NCBI GenBank assembly: GCA_021775425.1
Contig: JAJFHX010000020.1
Location: 1-64,000 of the forward strand
Length of the DNA: 64,000 nt
Source of the DNA: Hyphomicrobiales bacterium
GTDB lineage: Bacteria > Pseudomonadota > Alphaproteobacteria > Rhizobiales > HXMU1428-3
Reading direction: 5' to 3'
Shown: one piece after another, positions 53,187-63,393 of the stretch
Layout: every line of letters starts with the position of its first letter
How positions within the stretch are numbered: position 1 is the first letter of the stretch
Position numbers and translations under genes: made by a program
Notes under the pieces: generated by a model
Told to the model about the DNA's origin: nothing
What the model saw: only the letters and a program-made list of their open reading frames with translations
Databases searched by the model: none

Positions 53187-55457
53187 CTATCCATTGACAT
53201 CATAAGCCGCCAGCGCCGCCATATTCACAATGTCGCTGTCTTTCGCGCCAAGCTGCACCAGTTGAACAGATTTCTCAAGCCCGACCAGCAACGGACCGAT
53301 CACCGTTCCCTCAGATAATTCCTGAAACATCTTGGTTGAAATACTGGCAGAGTGAAACGCCGGCATAATCAGCACATTCGCCGTATCACTCAACCGGCAA
53401 AATGGATATTGCGCCAGCGCATCAGCGTTCAATGCCACTTCAGCAGACATCTCTCCATCATATTCAAAATCAACGCCGCGTTCATCAAGCAGTTCTACCG
53501 CCTCACGAACACGAATAGAGCGCTCGCCTTCCGGGTGGCCAAAGGTTGAATAAGCAAGCATCGCAACGCGTGGCTCTGAACCAAGCCGCCGGGATACTTT
53601 CGCCGCTTCTTCCGCGATATTAGCGAGTTCTTCAGTGCTTGGCATATCATGCACACATGTATCAGCCACCAGAACAGCCCGTCCCCGATTTAGAACCAGC
53701 GACACACCAACCGGACAATGATCAGATTTTTCGTCCAGTACTTTTAAAATATCTTCAAACGCAATCGACCAGTTCCGCGTCACCCCGGCAACCATCCCGT
53801 CAGCATGGTCATGCGCCACAACACAGGCAGCATAAATGATCCGGTCTGTGTTCACCATCCGCAAACAGTCACGCTTCACATAGCCTTTGCGTTGCAATCG
53901 CTGATACAAAAACTCAGCATAAGTCTCATTATGCTCACTAAGCCGGGCATTCTGAATTTCAAACACATCACGGTATTCAATTCCAGCGCGCTCAAAAGCT
54001 TCCATAATCTGTTCTTCGCGGCCAACGAGTATAGGATGCCCAAGCCCCATATTGTAAAACGTGTTGGCGGCCCGAACGACCTGCTCTTCTTCCCCTTCCG
54101 CAAACACAACCCGGCGTGGATTTTTCCGAACACTCTGGAAAATGCTTTGTAGCCACCCGGCAACCGGATCAAGCCGCCCTGATAAACGATGCGCATATTC
54201 TTCCATATCAATAATCGGCGTGCGGGCCACACCCGTATCCATCGCGGCCCGCGCAACAGCAGGTGGCACATGGCTGATCAGCCGCGGGTCAAACGGCGCC
54301 GGAATAATATAATCCGGCCCGTATTTTGGCCGTTGCCCATGATAAGCCGCCGCCACATCATCCGGCACATCTTCCCGCGCCAGCTTAGCAAGCGCTTCCG
54401 CCGCAGCAATTTTCATCGCTTCATTAATTTCAGACGCATGCACATCAAGCGCGCCGCGGAAAATATAAGGAAAACCAAGCACATTATTCACCTGATTGGG
54501 ATAATCAGAGCGCCCAGTCGCCATAATCGCATCATCACGAATGGCCGCAACCTGCTCAGGTGTAATCTCCGGGTCAGGATTGGCCATGGCAAAAATAATC
54601 GGCTTATCCGCCATAGATTTTACCATGTCTTCTGTCACCAGCCCGGCAGCAGAAAGGCCATAAAACACGTCAGCCCCTTTCATTGCATCAGCCAGCGTGC
54701 GCGCACCAGTTTCAGCCGCATGCGCTGACTTCCACTGATCCATTCCTTTTTCCCGCCCCTTATAAATCACGCCGGTCCGATCAACCATAAGCACATTATC
54801 ATGCGGCAAACCCATTGATTTCACCAGCTCAACACAGGAAATAGCAGCCGCCCCGGCACCAGAGCACACAAGCTTGATATCCTTTATGTCCTTACCAGTC
54901 AGATGCAGTGCATTGATAAGCCCGGCCGTTGCGATAATCGCCGTGCCGTGCTGGTCATCATGAAACACCGGAATGTCCATCATCTCACGAAGTTGCTGCT
55001 CTATGATAAAACAATCCGGCGCCTTGATATCCTCCAGATTGATACCGCCAAATGCCGGCCCAAGATAGCGCACACAATTGATAAATTCGTCAGCGTCTTC
55101 TGTTGAAACCTCAAGATCAATTGAATCAACATCAGCAAACCGTTTAAAAAGGACACATTTCCCTTCCATCACCGGCTTCGAGGCCCGCGCCCCAAGATTG
55201 CCCAGCCCGAGGATAGCCGTGCCGTTAGAAATCACAGCGACCATATTTCCCTTATTGGTATAATCATAAGCAGTTGCCGGATCATCAGCAATTGCCAGCA
55301 CAGGCACAGCAACACCAGGTGAATAAGCAAGGCTCAGATCACGTTGAGTTGCCATTGGTTTCGTTGGTGTAATTTCAAGCTTACCCGGCTTGGCGCCTGC
55401 ATGAAATTGCAATGCCTCTTGTTCAGTGAAACTGTTTTTATTGTTTTTTGATGTCAT
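53187..55457 (-). CDS. maeB: NADP-dependent malic enzyme with phosphotransacetylase-like domain
   Basis: A 756-residue fusion. The N-terminal malic enzyme (to about 430) has SLAYSPGVAVP, FHDDQHGTAIIA with the metal and NADP sites and GAGAAAISC; the C-terminal part resembles phosphate acetyltransferase (RNWSIAFEDIL, VRLVADTC-like VADTCVHD), thought to be regulatory. It makes pyruvate from malate with NADPH, useful for the C2/ethylmalonyl-CoA pathway. AGGA precedes the ATG. The fusion and its place before mutS, on the opposite strand, are typical of alphaproteobacteria. Confidence 0.97.
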   Translation of the reverse strand: MTSKNNKNSFTEQEALQFHAGAKPGKLEITPTKPMATQRDLSLAYSPGVAVPVLAIADDPATAYDYTNKGNMVAVISNGTAILGLGNLGARASKPVMEGKCVLFKRFADVDSIDLEVSTEDADEFINCVRYLGPAFGGINLEDIKAPDCFIIEQQLREMMDIPVFHDDQHGTAIIATAGLINALHLTGKDIKDIKLVCSGAGAAAISCVELVKSMGLPHDNVLMVDRTGVIYKGREKGMDQWKSAHAAETGARTLADAMKGADVFYGLSAAGLVTEDMVKSMADKPIIFAMANPDPEITPEQVAAIRDDAIMATGRSDYPNQVNNVLGFPYIFRGALDVHASEINEAMKIAAAEALAKLAREDVPDDVAAAYHGQRPKYGPDYIIPAPFDPRLISHVPPAVARAAMDTGVARTPIIDMEEYAHRLSGRLDPVAGWLQSIFQSVRKNPRRVVFAEGEEEQVVRAANTFYNMGLGHPILVGREEQIMEAFERAGIEYRDVFEIQNARLSEHNETYAEFLYQRLQRKGYVKRDCLRMVNTDRIIYAACVVAHDHADGMVAGVTRNWSIAFEDILKVLDEKSDHCPVGVSLVLNRGRAVLVADTCVHDMPSTEELANIAEEAAKVSRRLGSEPRVAMLAYSTFGHPEGERSIRVREAVELLDERGVDFEYDGEMSAEVALNADALAQYPFCRLSDTANVLIMPAFHSASISTKMFQELSEGTVIGPLLVGLEKSVQLVQLGAKDSDIVNMAALAAYDVNG

Positions 55458-55781
55458 TTGATCCTGAAACCTGCCTCAAGTGTGAATGTAATGAAATATT
55501 TTGTTGAAAAGAAAAATAAGTCTGAAACGATAGTACGAAGAAAAAAGCGAAACAACCGCTGATTTAATTTATCTAATCAAATAAATAAAAAATATTAATA
55601 CTGATTATCAAGTCAAATCATGGAGTTTTAAAGCAGGTGGCAAACAGATTGTCCCGGCAACTGCAAAATCACCACACGGTTTATCTAGCCTATGGTAATT
55701 ATGCCAAACTCTCTATAATGTCGGTAGCCATTCATTAATTGAACATGAAATCCCGCAAAAGATAAGAAACGGAGCCTATCT
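55458..55781. other. Divergent region between maeB and mutS
   Basis: About 320 bases, strongly AT-rich in the middle, without a credible gene. It should hold both promoters. Confidence 0.4.
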
Positions 55782-58613
55782 GTGGCGAACACCAGTGAAC
55801 AAAATGCAGCCCATCTAAAAGTCACTGCAAATCCTCTGGCAAACAAACCACAGACAAAAAACAAAACTGCCTCAAATAAAGCTGAGAAGAACGAAGAAAA
55901 AGCCTCACCCGTCATCGCTCAATATCTTGAGCTGAAAGCTATCAATCCCGGCTATTTACTGTTTTACCAGCTTGGTGATTTTTATGAGTTGTTCTTTGAA
56001 GACGCCATTGAAGTTTCAGAAAAACTCGGCCTCACCCTAACAAAACGCGGAACCTATCAAGGCAAAGATATCCCCATGGCGGGTGTTCCCTTAAAAGTCG
56101 CTGATGAATATCTGCAAAAAGCCATCAAAGCCGGGTTTCGTGTCGCCGTTGTTGAACAAACAGAAGACCCTGCAGAAGCAAAAAAACGAGGCTCAAAAGC
56201 CGTCGTCAGGCGCGATGTCACCCGCCTGGTCACTCCCGGCACATTAACGGAAGACACGCTTCTCGAAGCGGGTGCAAATAACTACCTCACCAGCCTCTTT
56301 CAAAACCCGGCAGATCATGAGCAGAATGAAAAACATTATTCCCTCGCCAGCCTTGATATTTCAACCGGTGAATTTCTGGTAAGCGAAGTCTCTGGCAGAG
56401 ATTTATCGGGCGAGCTGACCAAACTCGCCCCAAGTGAAATTCTTCATGCAGATAGCCTCAAAGCTGAACCTCACATCCGCTCACTCCTAAACAATCAGGA
56501 CTGCGCCCAAACCCCCCTGCCTGGCGCATATTTCAACAGCCTTTCGGGTGAGGCCGGTCTCAAACAAGCTCTCGGCGTCAGTGAACTTGAAGGCTTTGGC
56601 AATTTCAACCGCGGTGAACTTGCCGCCATTGCCGCCCTGTTGAAATATATTGAACTAACCCAAATCGGCAAAACCCCACTCATTCGCCCGCCCAGCCGCT
56701 CCGGCAATCAGCAGGCAATGGTCATTGACGCCGCGACCAGAGCCAATCTGGAACTGGTTAAATCAACCCGAATGACCAAAAAAGGCAGCCTGTTTGATGC
56801 GCTTGATCGCACCGTGACAGGCCCCGGCGCCCGCCGCCTCGCGGCAGACATCAACGCCCCGCTGCTTGATATTGAAACCATCAACCAGCGGCTCAATTGC
56901 CTGGAATTTTTCATCAATAACAACGCTGCCCGTGACAGTTTGCGCAAAACCATTCGCTTAACACCGGATATGGCCCGCAGTCTCTCCCGTTTGTCGCTAC
57001 GTCGAGGCGGCCCTAAAGATCTCGGCGCAATCAGAAACGGCCTTAAGGTCGCAGATGATATCCTGACACAATTGCAAAATTTCAAAAAAGAGCATTTGCC
57101 GCCAATCATCCAGTCTATCACGGTAGATTTGCTGATAGCCAACAGCCGCCTGAAAGACAACCTTGGCAAAACCCTGAAAGATGACCTTCCCCTACAGGCC
57201 CGGGATGGCAACTTCATCAATCCGGGTATTGATAAAACCCTAGATTCCGAACGCGAATTACGCGATCAGAGCCGCAACATAATCGCAAAATTGCAGGCAA
57301 CCTATAGCGAGCAGACTGGCATTAAATCTCTGAAAATCAAACACAACAATCAGTTTGGATATTTCGTAGAGGTCACGCAGCTAAATGCAGAGCAGATGCT
57401 CAAAGCACCCAACAGTGAAACATTTCGCCACAGACAGACATTGGCAAACAATGTCCGCTTCACAACAGATGAACTTTTCGAGCTTGAAACAAAAATCACC
57501 ATGGCCGCTGAAAAAGCACTTGCCATCGAACTGAACATTTTTGATGATTTATGCAACAAAGCCATCGAAGCCCAGTTACAGATCAGCAAATGCGCCGAAC
57601 GTCTTGCTGAGTTGGATGTCATCCTCGCCCTTGCCCATCTAAGCGAAGAGGAAAACTACACAAGGCCCCTTGTCGATGAAAGCCGCACCTTCCTGATCAA
57701 AGCCGGGCGTCATCCTGTCGTTGAACAGGCCTTAAGGAAAACAAAATCCGGTCCCTTCATAGAAAATGACTGCGCTTTAAGAAAATCCACCAAAGAAAAT
57801 AAATCAGGCACCGCCAGCATCTGGCTGTTAACCGGCCCGAACATGGCTGGTAAATCGACCTTCCTGCGCCAAAACGCACTGATTGCCATCATGGCTCAAA
57901 TGGGCTGTTATGTCCCCGCCGCTCACGCTCATATCGGCCTGATTGACAGGTTGTTTTCACGCGTTGGCGCTTCAGATGATCTGGCCCGTGGCCGCTCCAC
58001 ATTCATGGTTGAAATGGTTGAAACCGCTGCCATCTTAAACCAGGCAACAAATCGCTCACTGGTGATACTTGATGAAATCGGCCGTGGCACTGCCACTTTT
58101 GACGGCCTCTCAATCGCATGGGCAACCATTGAATTTCTCCATAATATCAGCAAAACCAGAGCACTCTTCGCCACCCACTATCATGAGCTGACGACCCTTT
58201 CAGAAAAACTGGAAGGCGTTACAAACGCCACAATTGAAGTCAGGGAATGGAATGATGAAATCGTCTTTCTGCACCGGGTGATCATGGGCGCTGCCGACAG
58301 GTCTTATGGCATTCAGGTGGCAAAACTCGCCGGTATCCCGAAAAAAGTGATCAACAGAGCCAGTGAAGTCCTCAATCTTCTGGAAAACAAAAACCAGAAA
58401 CAGGGCGCAATTAATCAACTGGAAGATTTACCGTTATTTTCTATCGATCTGGAAGAAGAATCCAAAGTACCAGATAGTCAGCCCCCAAATCCTGTTGCAG
58501 AAGAATTGCTTCAACAACTGGAAAATATTAACCCAGACAATTTGACGCCTAAAAATGCCTTGGAACTGGTGTATAAACTAAAAACCATATCGCAGCATAA
58601 AAACGAAATTTAA
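55782..58613 (+). CDS. mutS: DNA mismatch repair protein MutS
   Basis: A 943-residue protein that recognises mispairs. The mismatch-contacting Phe-x-Glu is in GDFYELFF (Phe67, Glu69), Walker A is TGPNMAGKSTFLRQ (near residue 683) and Walker B is ILDEIGRGTATFDGLS. The start is GTG 55782 with GGAGCC upstream. The N-terminus carries a Lys/Asn-rich extension of about 40 residues before the conserved domain, and the C-terminus ends in a helical segment (LQQLENINPDNLTPKNALE), the likely tetramer/beta-clamp region. No mutL is nearby. Confidence 0.97.
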   Translation: MANTSEQNAAHLKVTANPLANKPQTKNKTASNKAEKNEEKASPVIAQYLELKAINPGYLLFYQLGDFYELFFEDAIEVSEKLGLTLTKRGTYQGKDIPMAGVPLKVADEYLQKAIKAGFRVAVVEQTEDPAEAKKRGSKAVVRRDVTRLVTPGTLTEDTLLEAGANNYLTSLFQNPADHEQNEKHYSLASLDISTGEFLVSEVSGRDLSGELTKLAPSEILHADSLKAEPHIRSLLNNQDCAQTPLPGAYFNSLSGEAGLKQALGVSELEGFGNFNRGELAAIAALLKYIELTQIGKTPLIRPPSRSGNQQAMVIDAATRANLELVKSTRMTKKGSLFDALDRTVTGPGARRLAADINAPLLDIETINQRLNCLEFFINNNAARDSLRKTIRLTPDMARSLSRLSLRRGGPKDLGAIRNGLKVADDILTQLQNFKKEHLPPIIQSITVDLLIANSRLKDNLGKTLKDDLPLQARDGNFINPGIDKTLDSERELRDQSRNIIAKLQATYSEQTGIKSLKIKHNNQFGYFVEVTQLNAEQMLKAPNSETFRHRQTLANNVRFTTDELFELETKITMAAEKALAIELNIFDDLCNKAIEAQLQISKCAERLAELDVILALAHLSEEENYTRPLVDESRTFLIKAGRHPVVEQALRKTKSGPFIENDCALRKSTKENKSGTASIWLLTGPNMAGKSTFLRQNALIAIMAQMGCYVPAAHAHIGLIDRLFSRVGASDDLARGRSTFMVEMVETAAILNQATNRSLVILDEIGRGTATFDGLSIAWATIEFLHNISKTRALFATHYHELTTLSEKLEGVTNATIEVREWNDEIVFLHRVIMGAADRSYGIQVAKLAGIPKKVINRASEVLNLLENKNQKQGAINQLEDLPLFSIDLEEESKVPDSQPPNPVAEELLQQLENINPDNLTPKNALELVYKLKTISQHKNEI

Positions 58614-58739
58614 CAATGACAACAGTCTTAAAGTGTCGGTATTTTCTGATCCATGATATGATCAAACACCTGTGCGAAAATAAAGCCTGAACCAGCAAAG
58701 CGCTATAAAGCAAAACAGAGAATTCTAAAAAAACACATA

Positions 58740-61514
58740 ATGGAAATACAAACCCCACAAAAGCCTCCCTTCTTCGATCCCGCCCTCCTTCGGGAAGATC
58801 TGACAGAGCTATGGCGCCAGCATCAAAAGCAGGAACAAACCCTAAGGCAAGAGCTGCTCAATCGTTTAACCGAGCTGAAGAACCATGCCCACAAACACGC
58901 AGAATTAAACCTGCTGGAAACTGGCGATGGTCGCAGTTGCGCTGAAGGCCTTTCAGAATTTCAGGATGAGCTGGTCCGTGTTTTATATGATTTCACCATC
59001 CAGCATGTTTACAGAGCGCACAACCCTTCAGCCGCAGAACGCATCGCCATCGTCGCAACCGGTGGTTATGGCCGCGGCGCTCTCGCGCCCGGATCAGACA
59101 TAGACCTCCTCTTTCTCCTCCCCTATAAGCAAACCGCCTGGGGTGAGAGCGTGGTTGAATATATGCTCTATATACTATGGGATATGGGTTTCAAAGTTGG
59201 TCACGCCACCCGCTCAATCGAGCAGTCAATCCGCTTTGCCAAATCGGATATGACCATCAGAACTTCACTGCTCGACAGCCGCTTCTTATGGGGTGAAGAA
59301 TCACTTTATGAAGAATTCCAGGTTGAATTTAAAGATAAAGTCATTGACGGCACGGCAAGAGAATTCATTGAAGCCAAACTTGAAGAACGAAATGAGCGCC
59401 ACGAAAGATCCGGCAGCTCCCGCTATATGGTCGAACCCAATGTTAAAGATGGCAAAGGCGGCCAGCGCGATTTGCACACCCTCCACTGGCTCGCCAAATA
59501 TCTGAATTATAACACTGAAGACAGTGACATCTCCAATTCAGGCGTCTTCACAATGGAAGAATATCACAGCTTCAAACACTGCGATAATTTCCTCTGGACT
59601 ATCAGATGCCATCTGCATTTCCTGACCAAAAGAGCCGAAGAGCGCATTTCATTCGATGTACAAAAATCCATGGCCGAACGCCTTGGTTATGCTGATCGAA
59701 AAGGCCTTCAAGCGGTTGAGCGCTTCATGAAACACTACTTCCTGACCGCCAAGGAAGTGGGCAACCTCACACGTATCCTCTGCGCTGACCTTGAGATGAA
59801 ACAGCTCAAAGCAACACCAAAGCTCAATGAAATCATCGAAGGACTGGGCTGGAAAAAACGCAGAGCCTTGCGAAAATCATCAGACTTTCGCATTGAAAAC
59901 GGCCGCATCAACACCATTCACAGAGATACCTTCAAACGTGATCCCGTCAATCTTATTCGCATTTTTTCCCTCGCGAATGAATATAACACTCTCCTTCACC
60001 CAACTGCCTTGCGCCAGATCCGCCGCTCACTGCGCCTCATTGATCATAAGCTCCGTAACGACCCGACAGCCAACAGCCTGTTTCTCGACATTCTGACCAA
60101 CAGCGATCATCCGGAAAAAGTCATCACCCGGATGAATGAATCTGGTGTTTTAGGCCGTTTTATCAGGGACTTCGGCAAGATCGTCTCAATGATGCAATTC
60201 AACATGTATCACCACTTCACCGTTGATGAGCACCTCATCCACTCCTTAAGAGAACTCGGCACAATTGAGCGCGGCGAAGTGCAGGAAAGCCTGCCCCTGT
60301 CTCATGACCTTATTCAGAATATAGCCAACCGCCGCGCATTATATGTTGCCGTTTTCATTCACGATATCGCCAAAGGGCGCAAGGAAGACCACTCTGTTGC
60401 CGGCGCCCGTATCGCCAAAAGGCTCTGCCCCCGCCTGGGGCTGACAGAAGAAGAAACGGAGCTTGTCTCCTGGCTGATACTAGATCACCTGACCATGAGC
60501 TCGTACGCCCAGAGCCGCGATCTGAATGACCCGCAAACCATTAAGGACTTTTGCGATATCGTTCAGACAAGAGAGCGCCTCAATCTGCTGACCATCCTGA
60601 CCGTTTGTGATATTCGCGCCGTCGGCCCCGGCACCTGGAATGGCTGGAAAGGCCAGCTCTTGCGCACTCTTTATGCTGAAGCCAGCAACCACTTATCAGA
60701 TGGTGAGAATGAAGAGACAGAAAAAGAACAGGTGAAACTAGCAATTGAAGAGTTCGTCGAAAAAATCAGAGATGATGAACAGATCAGCTGGAATAAGGCT
60801 CAGATTAAAGAATATACAGAGCGCCACTTCCCATCCTACTGGCTGAAAACCGATCTCGAAGGTCAAATGACCCACGCCAATCTGGTATACAGAGCCGAGC
60901 AGGAGAAAAAGCCGTTTTCTTATGAAATTTCAAGCGACGCTTTCACCGCTCACACATCAATCACCATCTACACGCCAACACACCCCAAACTGCTCTCTAT
61001 GCTGGCGGGCAGTTGTGCGGCCAGTGGCGCTAACATTATTGATGCCCAGGTCAACACCACTCAAACCGGCATGGCCCTTGATAGCATCTGCATCAGCCGT
61101 GAGTTTGACCACATTGATGATGAAAGACGCCGCGCCAAAACCATTGCGGAAACGCTGGAAAAACTCATTCGCGGTGAACTCCACTTCAATCAGTTAGAGC
61201 AAAAACACACAGCCCTAAAAGGCCGTATCACCGCTTTTGATGTCATGCCTGATGTAAAAATCAGAAACGAGCTTTCTAATGAATTTACCGTCATTGAAGT
61301 ACGCGGCCTTGATAGAACCGGACTGCTATTCCACCTGACCAAAACCATCGGTGATCTCAATCTCGATATTTCAAGCGCACATATTGCGACTTACGGTGAA
61401 AAAGCCATCGATGTGTTCTATGTAACGGATCTGCTGGGTGATAAAGTCATCAATGAAGAACGCCAGCAACAAATCATCGAAGCGCTAGTCAAAGTTCTGG
61501 GTGATGCACAATAA
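58740..61514 (+). CDS. glnD: Bifunctional uridylyltransferase/uridylyl-removing enzyme GlnD
   Basis: A 924-residue nitrogen sensor that uridylylates PII proteins when glutamine is low and removes the group when it is high. The nucleotidyltransferase has GGYGRGALAPGSDIDLL (Asp120 and Asp122), the HD hydrolase HDIAKGRKEDHS is near residue 540, and two ACT domains (glutamine sensors) fill about 740-920. The gene follows mutS by about 125 bases, the conserved alphaproteobacterial order. The ATG start follows an AAACACATA stretch with little ribosome-binding site. Confidence 0.97.
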   Translation: MEIQTPQKPPFFDPALLREDLTELWRQHQKQEQTLRQELLNRLTELKNHAHKHAELNLLETGDGRSCAEGLSEFQDELVRVLYDFTIQHVYRAHNPSAAERIAIVATGGYGRGALAPGSDIDLLFLLPYKQTAWGESVVEYMLYILWDMGFKVGHATRSIEQSIRFAKSDMTIRTSLLDSRFLWGEESLYEEFQVEFKDKVIDGTAREFIEAKLEERNERHERSGSSRYMVEPNVKDGKGGQRDLHTLHWLAKYLNYNTEDSDISNSGVFTMEEYHSFKHCDNFLWTIRCHLHFLTKRAEERISFDVQKSMAERLGYADRKGLQAVERFMKHYFLTAKEVGNLTRILCADLEMKQLKATPKLNEIIEGLGWKKRRALRKSSDFRIENGRINTIHRDTFKRDPVNLIRIFSLANEYNTLLHPTALRQIRRSLRLIDHKLRNDPTANSLFLDILTNSDHPEKVITRMNESGVLGRFIRDFGKIVSMMQFNMYHHFTVDEHLIHSLRELGTIERGEVQESLPLSHDLIQNIANRRALYVAVFIHDIAKGRKEDHSVAGARIAKRLCPRLGLTEEETELVSWLILDHLTMSSYAQSRDLNDPQTIKDFCDIVQTRERLNLLTILTVCDIRAVGPGTWNGWKGQLLRTLYAEASNHLSDGENEETEKEQVKLAIEEFVEKIRDDEQISWNKAQIKEYTERHFPSYWLKTDLEGQMTHANLVYRAEQEKKPFSYEISSDAFTAHTSITIYTPTHPKLLSMLAGSCAASGANIIDAQVNTTQTGMALDSICISREFDHIDDERRRAKTIAETLEKLIRGELHFNQLEQKHTALKGRITAFDVMPDVKIRNELSNEFTVIEVRGLDRTGLLFHLTKTIGDLNLDISSAHIATYGEKAIDVFYVTDLLGDKVINEERQQQIIEALVKVLGDAQ

Positions 61515-61526
61515 CTTTAAACGGCC

Positions 61527-62084
61527 CTAAGCCTCAAGCTCAGTATCCCAATATAGATAATCAAGCCAGCTTTCATGCAGATAATTTGGCGGGAACATTC
61601 GCCCGTTTCTGTGCAGGTGAAACACAGTTGGACGAAACGGCTTCTGCATTGGAATCATGCCCGCAACTTTCGGCATTTTGTTGCTTTTTCTAAGGTTACA
61701 AGGGGCGCAGGCCGCTACAACATTATCCCAACGCGTCGTCCCTCCCTTAGAGCGGGGAATAACATGGTCAAATGTTAAATCGTCCGTACAGCCGCAATAT
61801 TGGCAAGTGAATTTATCACGTAAAAACAGGTTAAAGCGCGTGAATGCCGGATAGCGCGCCGGACGCACATAGTTTTTCAGCGCCACCACACTTGGTAATT
61901 TCATATCAAATGAAGGGCTGTGTACAGTTTTCTCATAACTCTGGATAATATTGACCCGGTCAAGAAAAACAGATTTCACCGCCTCCTGCCAGCTCCATAA
62001 TGACAAAGGATAATAACTCAGCGGTCTGAAATCCGCATTTAAAACCAGTGCCGGGCAGGCATCTGGAGAGCGTGCTTGTCTCAT
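61527..62084 (-). CDS. HNH endonuclease
   Basis: A 185-residue HNH-type protein with the zinc/catalytic core CQYCGCTDDLTFDHVIP..GG..RWDN....CAPCN: two Cys pairs, the His of DH and the Asn of WDN. The N-terminal half (ALVLNADFRPLSYYPLSLW, WQEAVKSVFLDRV) is a conserved lead domain of this widespread alphaproteobacterial family, whose cellular role is not known. ATG 62084 is chosen over GTG 62087. It is convergent to glnD with only 12 bases between stops, and is not linked to a restriction system. Confidence 0.92.
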   Translation of the reverse strand: MRQARSPDACPALVLNADFRPLSYYPLSLWSWQEAVKSVFLDRVNIIQSYEKTVHSPSFDMKLPSVVALKNYVRPARYPAFTRFNLFLRDKFTCQYCGCTDDLTFDHVIPRSKGGTTRWDNVVAACAPCNLRKSNKMPKVAGMIPMQKPFRPTVFHLHRNGRMFPPNYLHESWLDYLYWDTELEA

Positions 62085-62430
62085 CACAGGCGTCGTTCCT
62101 CACTAATTGCAAGGCCGCACTCAGATACAAAGAGAACCTCGCCGATTCAGCAAGGCGGCCTTATTAAATATATAAGACACAACTGAATACGCAAAATTAA
62201 AAAACAATCCTCATCTAACAGCCCTCTGTCACAGAAACATGACAGCAATTGAACATCCAAGGGAAGAATGTCTGATCCGTAGCTCAAAGTAAAGACGGGC
62301 CATAACTTTATCAATGTGAAGTGGTTATACTGTCACAATGTCAAAATCATGGACCAATAAATTTTAATGTGCATTCCCCCCGGCAAAGCCAGCAAATTTC
62401 CTGAAATAGCCTGCCAAACGAACAAAATTA
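62085..62430. other. Intergenic region between the HNH and esterase genes
   Basis: About 345 bases with no credible gene. No strong hairpins were found. Confidence 0.4.
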
Positions 62431-63078
62431 TCAGCCAAGATAAGCTTTAAGATGCTCTGCCCCAAGCCTTAACCCATCCATATCAATCCCATGTCCAAGC
62501 CCTTTTGAGAGGTGCGATTTCACTTCAATGCCTTCTGCTTTGATCGCAGTTTCAGCCTCACTCAAAGCCGCTGGCGGAATAACATCATCCCTGTCACCAT
62601 GCACCAGCAAGGTCGCGGGTTTCGAGACAAGTTCTTTTGAAAGATGCTCCGGCCCGGCCAGCTTGCCTGAATAGCCAACAATCGCTGCCGGCGCTTCAGC
62701 TCTTCGATAACCAACATGCAGCGCCATCATCGTCCCTTGCGAAAAACCAACCAGCCCCAGCGCGTTGTTACTAACGCCAAACTGCTTCAACTGTTGATCA
62801 ATAAATTCATCAAGCGCCGGGCCGGCTTTGTTTACCCCCCGCCAGTATTCCGTCGGGTCACGCATGGTCAGGTCAAACCACTGAAAACCGCCAAAAGGGT
62901 TCATCGCACAAGGCTCAGGCGCATCCGGGCTGACAAAAACCGTATCAGGAAACAAATCCTGCCACTGTTGGCCAATGCCGATCAGATCCTGACCATTAGC
63001 CCCATAGCCATGTAAAAAAATCACCAGTGATTTCGCTGTCCCTGATTTCGGCTCTAAATGATAAATCTGCCCGACCAC
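62431..63078 (-). CDS. Carboxylesterase/phospholipase, alpha/beta hydrolase
   Basis: A 215-residue alpha/beta hydrolase of the carboxylesterase/lysophospholipase-like group. The catalytic triad is Ser113 (GFSQG), Asp165 (GDRDDVIPP) and His196 (GLGHG), and the oxyanion region is FLHGYGANGQD. The product lacks a signal peptide, so it is cytoplasmic. The start codon is GTG 63078, with GAGG upstream; no ATG lies in the conserved N-terminal part. It is divergent from the FMN-binding gene. Confidence 0.93.
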   Translation of the reverse strand: MVGQIYHLEPKSGTAKSLVIFLHGYGANGQDLIGIGQQWQDLFPDTVFVSPDAPEPCAMNPFGGFQWFDLTMRDPTEYWRGVNKAGPALDEFIDQQLKQFGVSNNALGLVGFSQGTMMALHVGYRRAEAPAAIVGYSGKLAGPEHLSKELVSKPATLLVHGDRDDVIPPAALSEAETAIKAEGIEVKSHLSKGLGHGIDMDGLRLGAEHLKAYLG

Positions 63079-63393
63079 AGTTTTTCCTCTCTGTTTTCCT
63101 CAAAGGTCAGCAAAACGCTGCTCCCTCATTTTAAATTTTTCCGGTAACTGTAACAAACTTCGCCAGAGCGCTGAAAAGTCACAAAACCATAATCTGGCCG
63201 GACTATAAATTTCTGAACCAATTTCCCGGGTGACACTCACATCCTTAAAAGACTATAGTTAGTATCACAACAGCTGAAAGGCAACACCACCAGCAATCAA
63301 ACCCACACCAACATACAAACCTGAAATTGAGAAGCACCACCATAAATATCAAAGAGCAGATTAGAATAAGACCAAACCTAAAAGAGATACACA
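63079..63393. other. Divergent region between the esterase and the glutamate-synthase-like gene
   Basis: About 315 bases with no gene. Promoters of both flanking genes are expected here. Confidence 0.4.

Noticed and set aside
54189-54728. 179-residue Arg/His-rich frame
   Set aside because: Antisense shadow of maeB.
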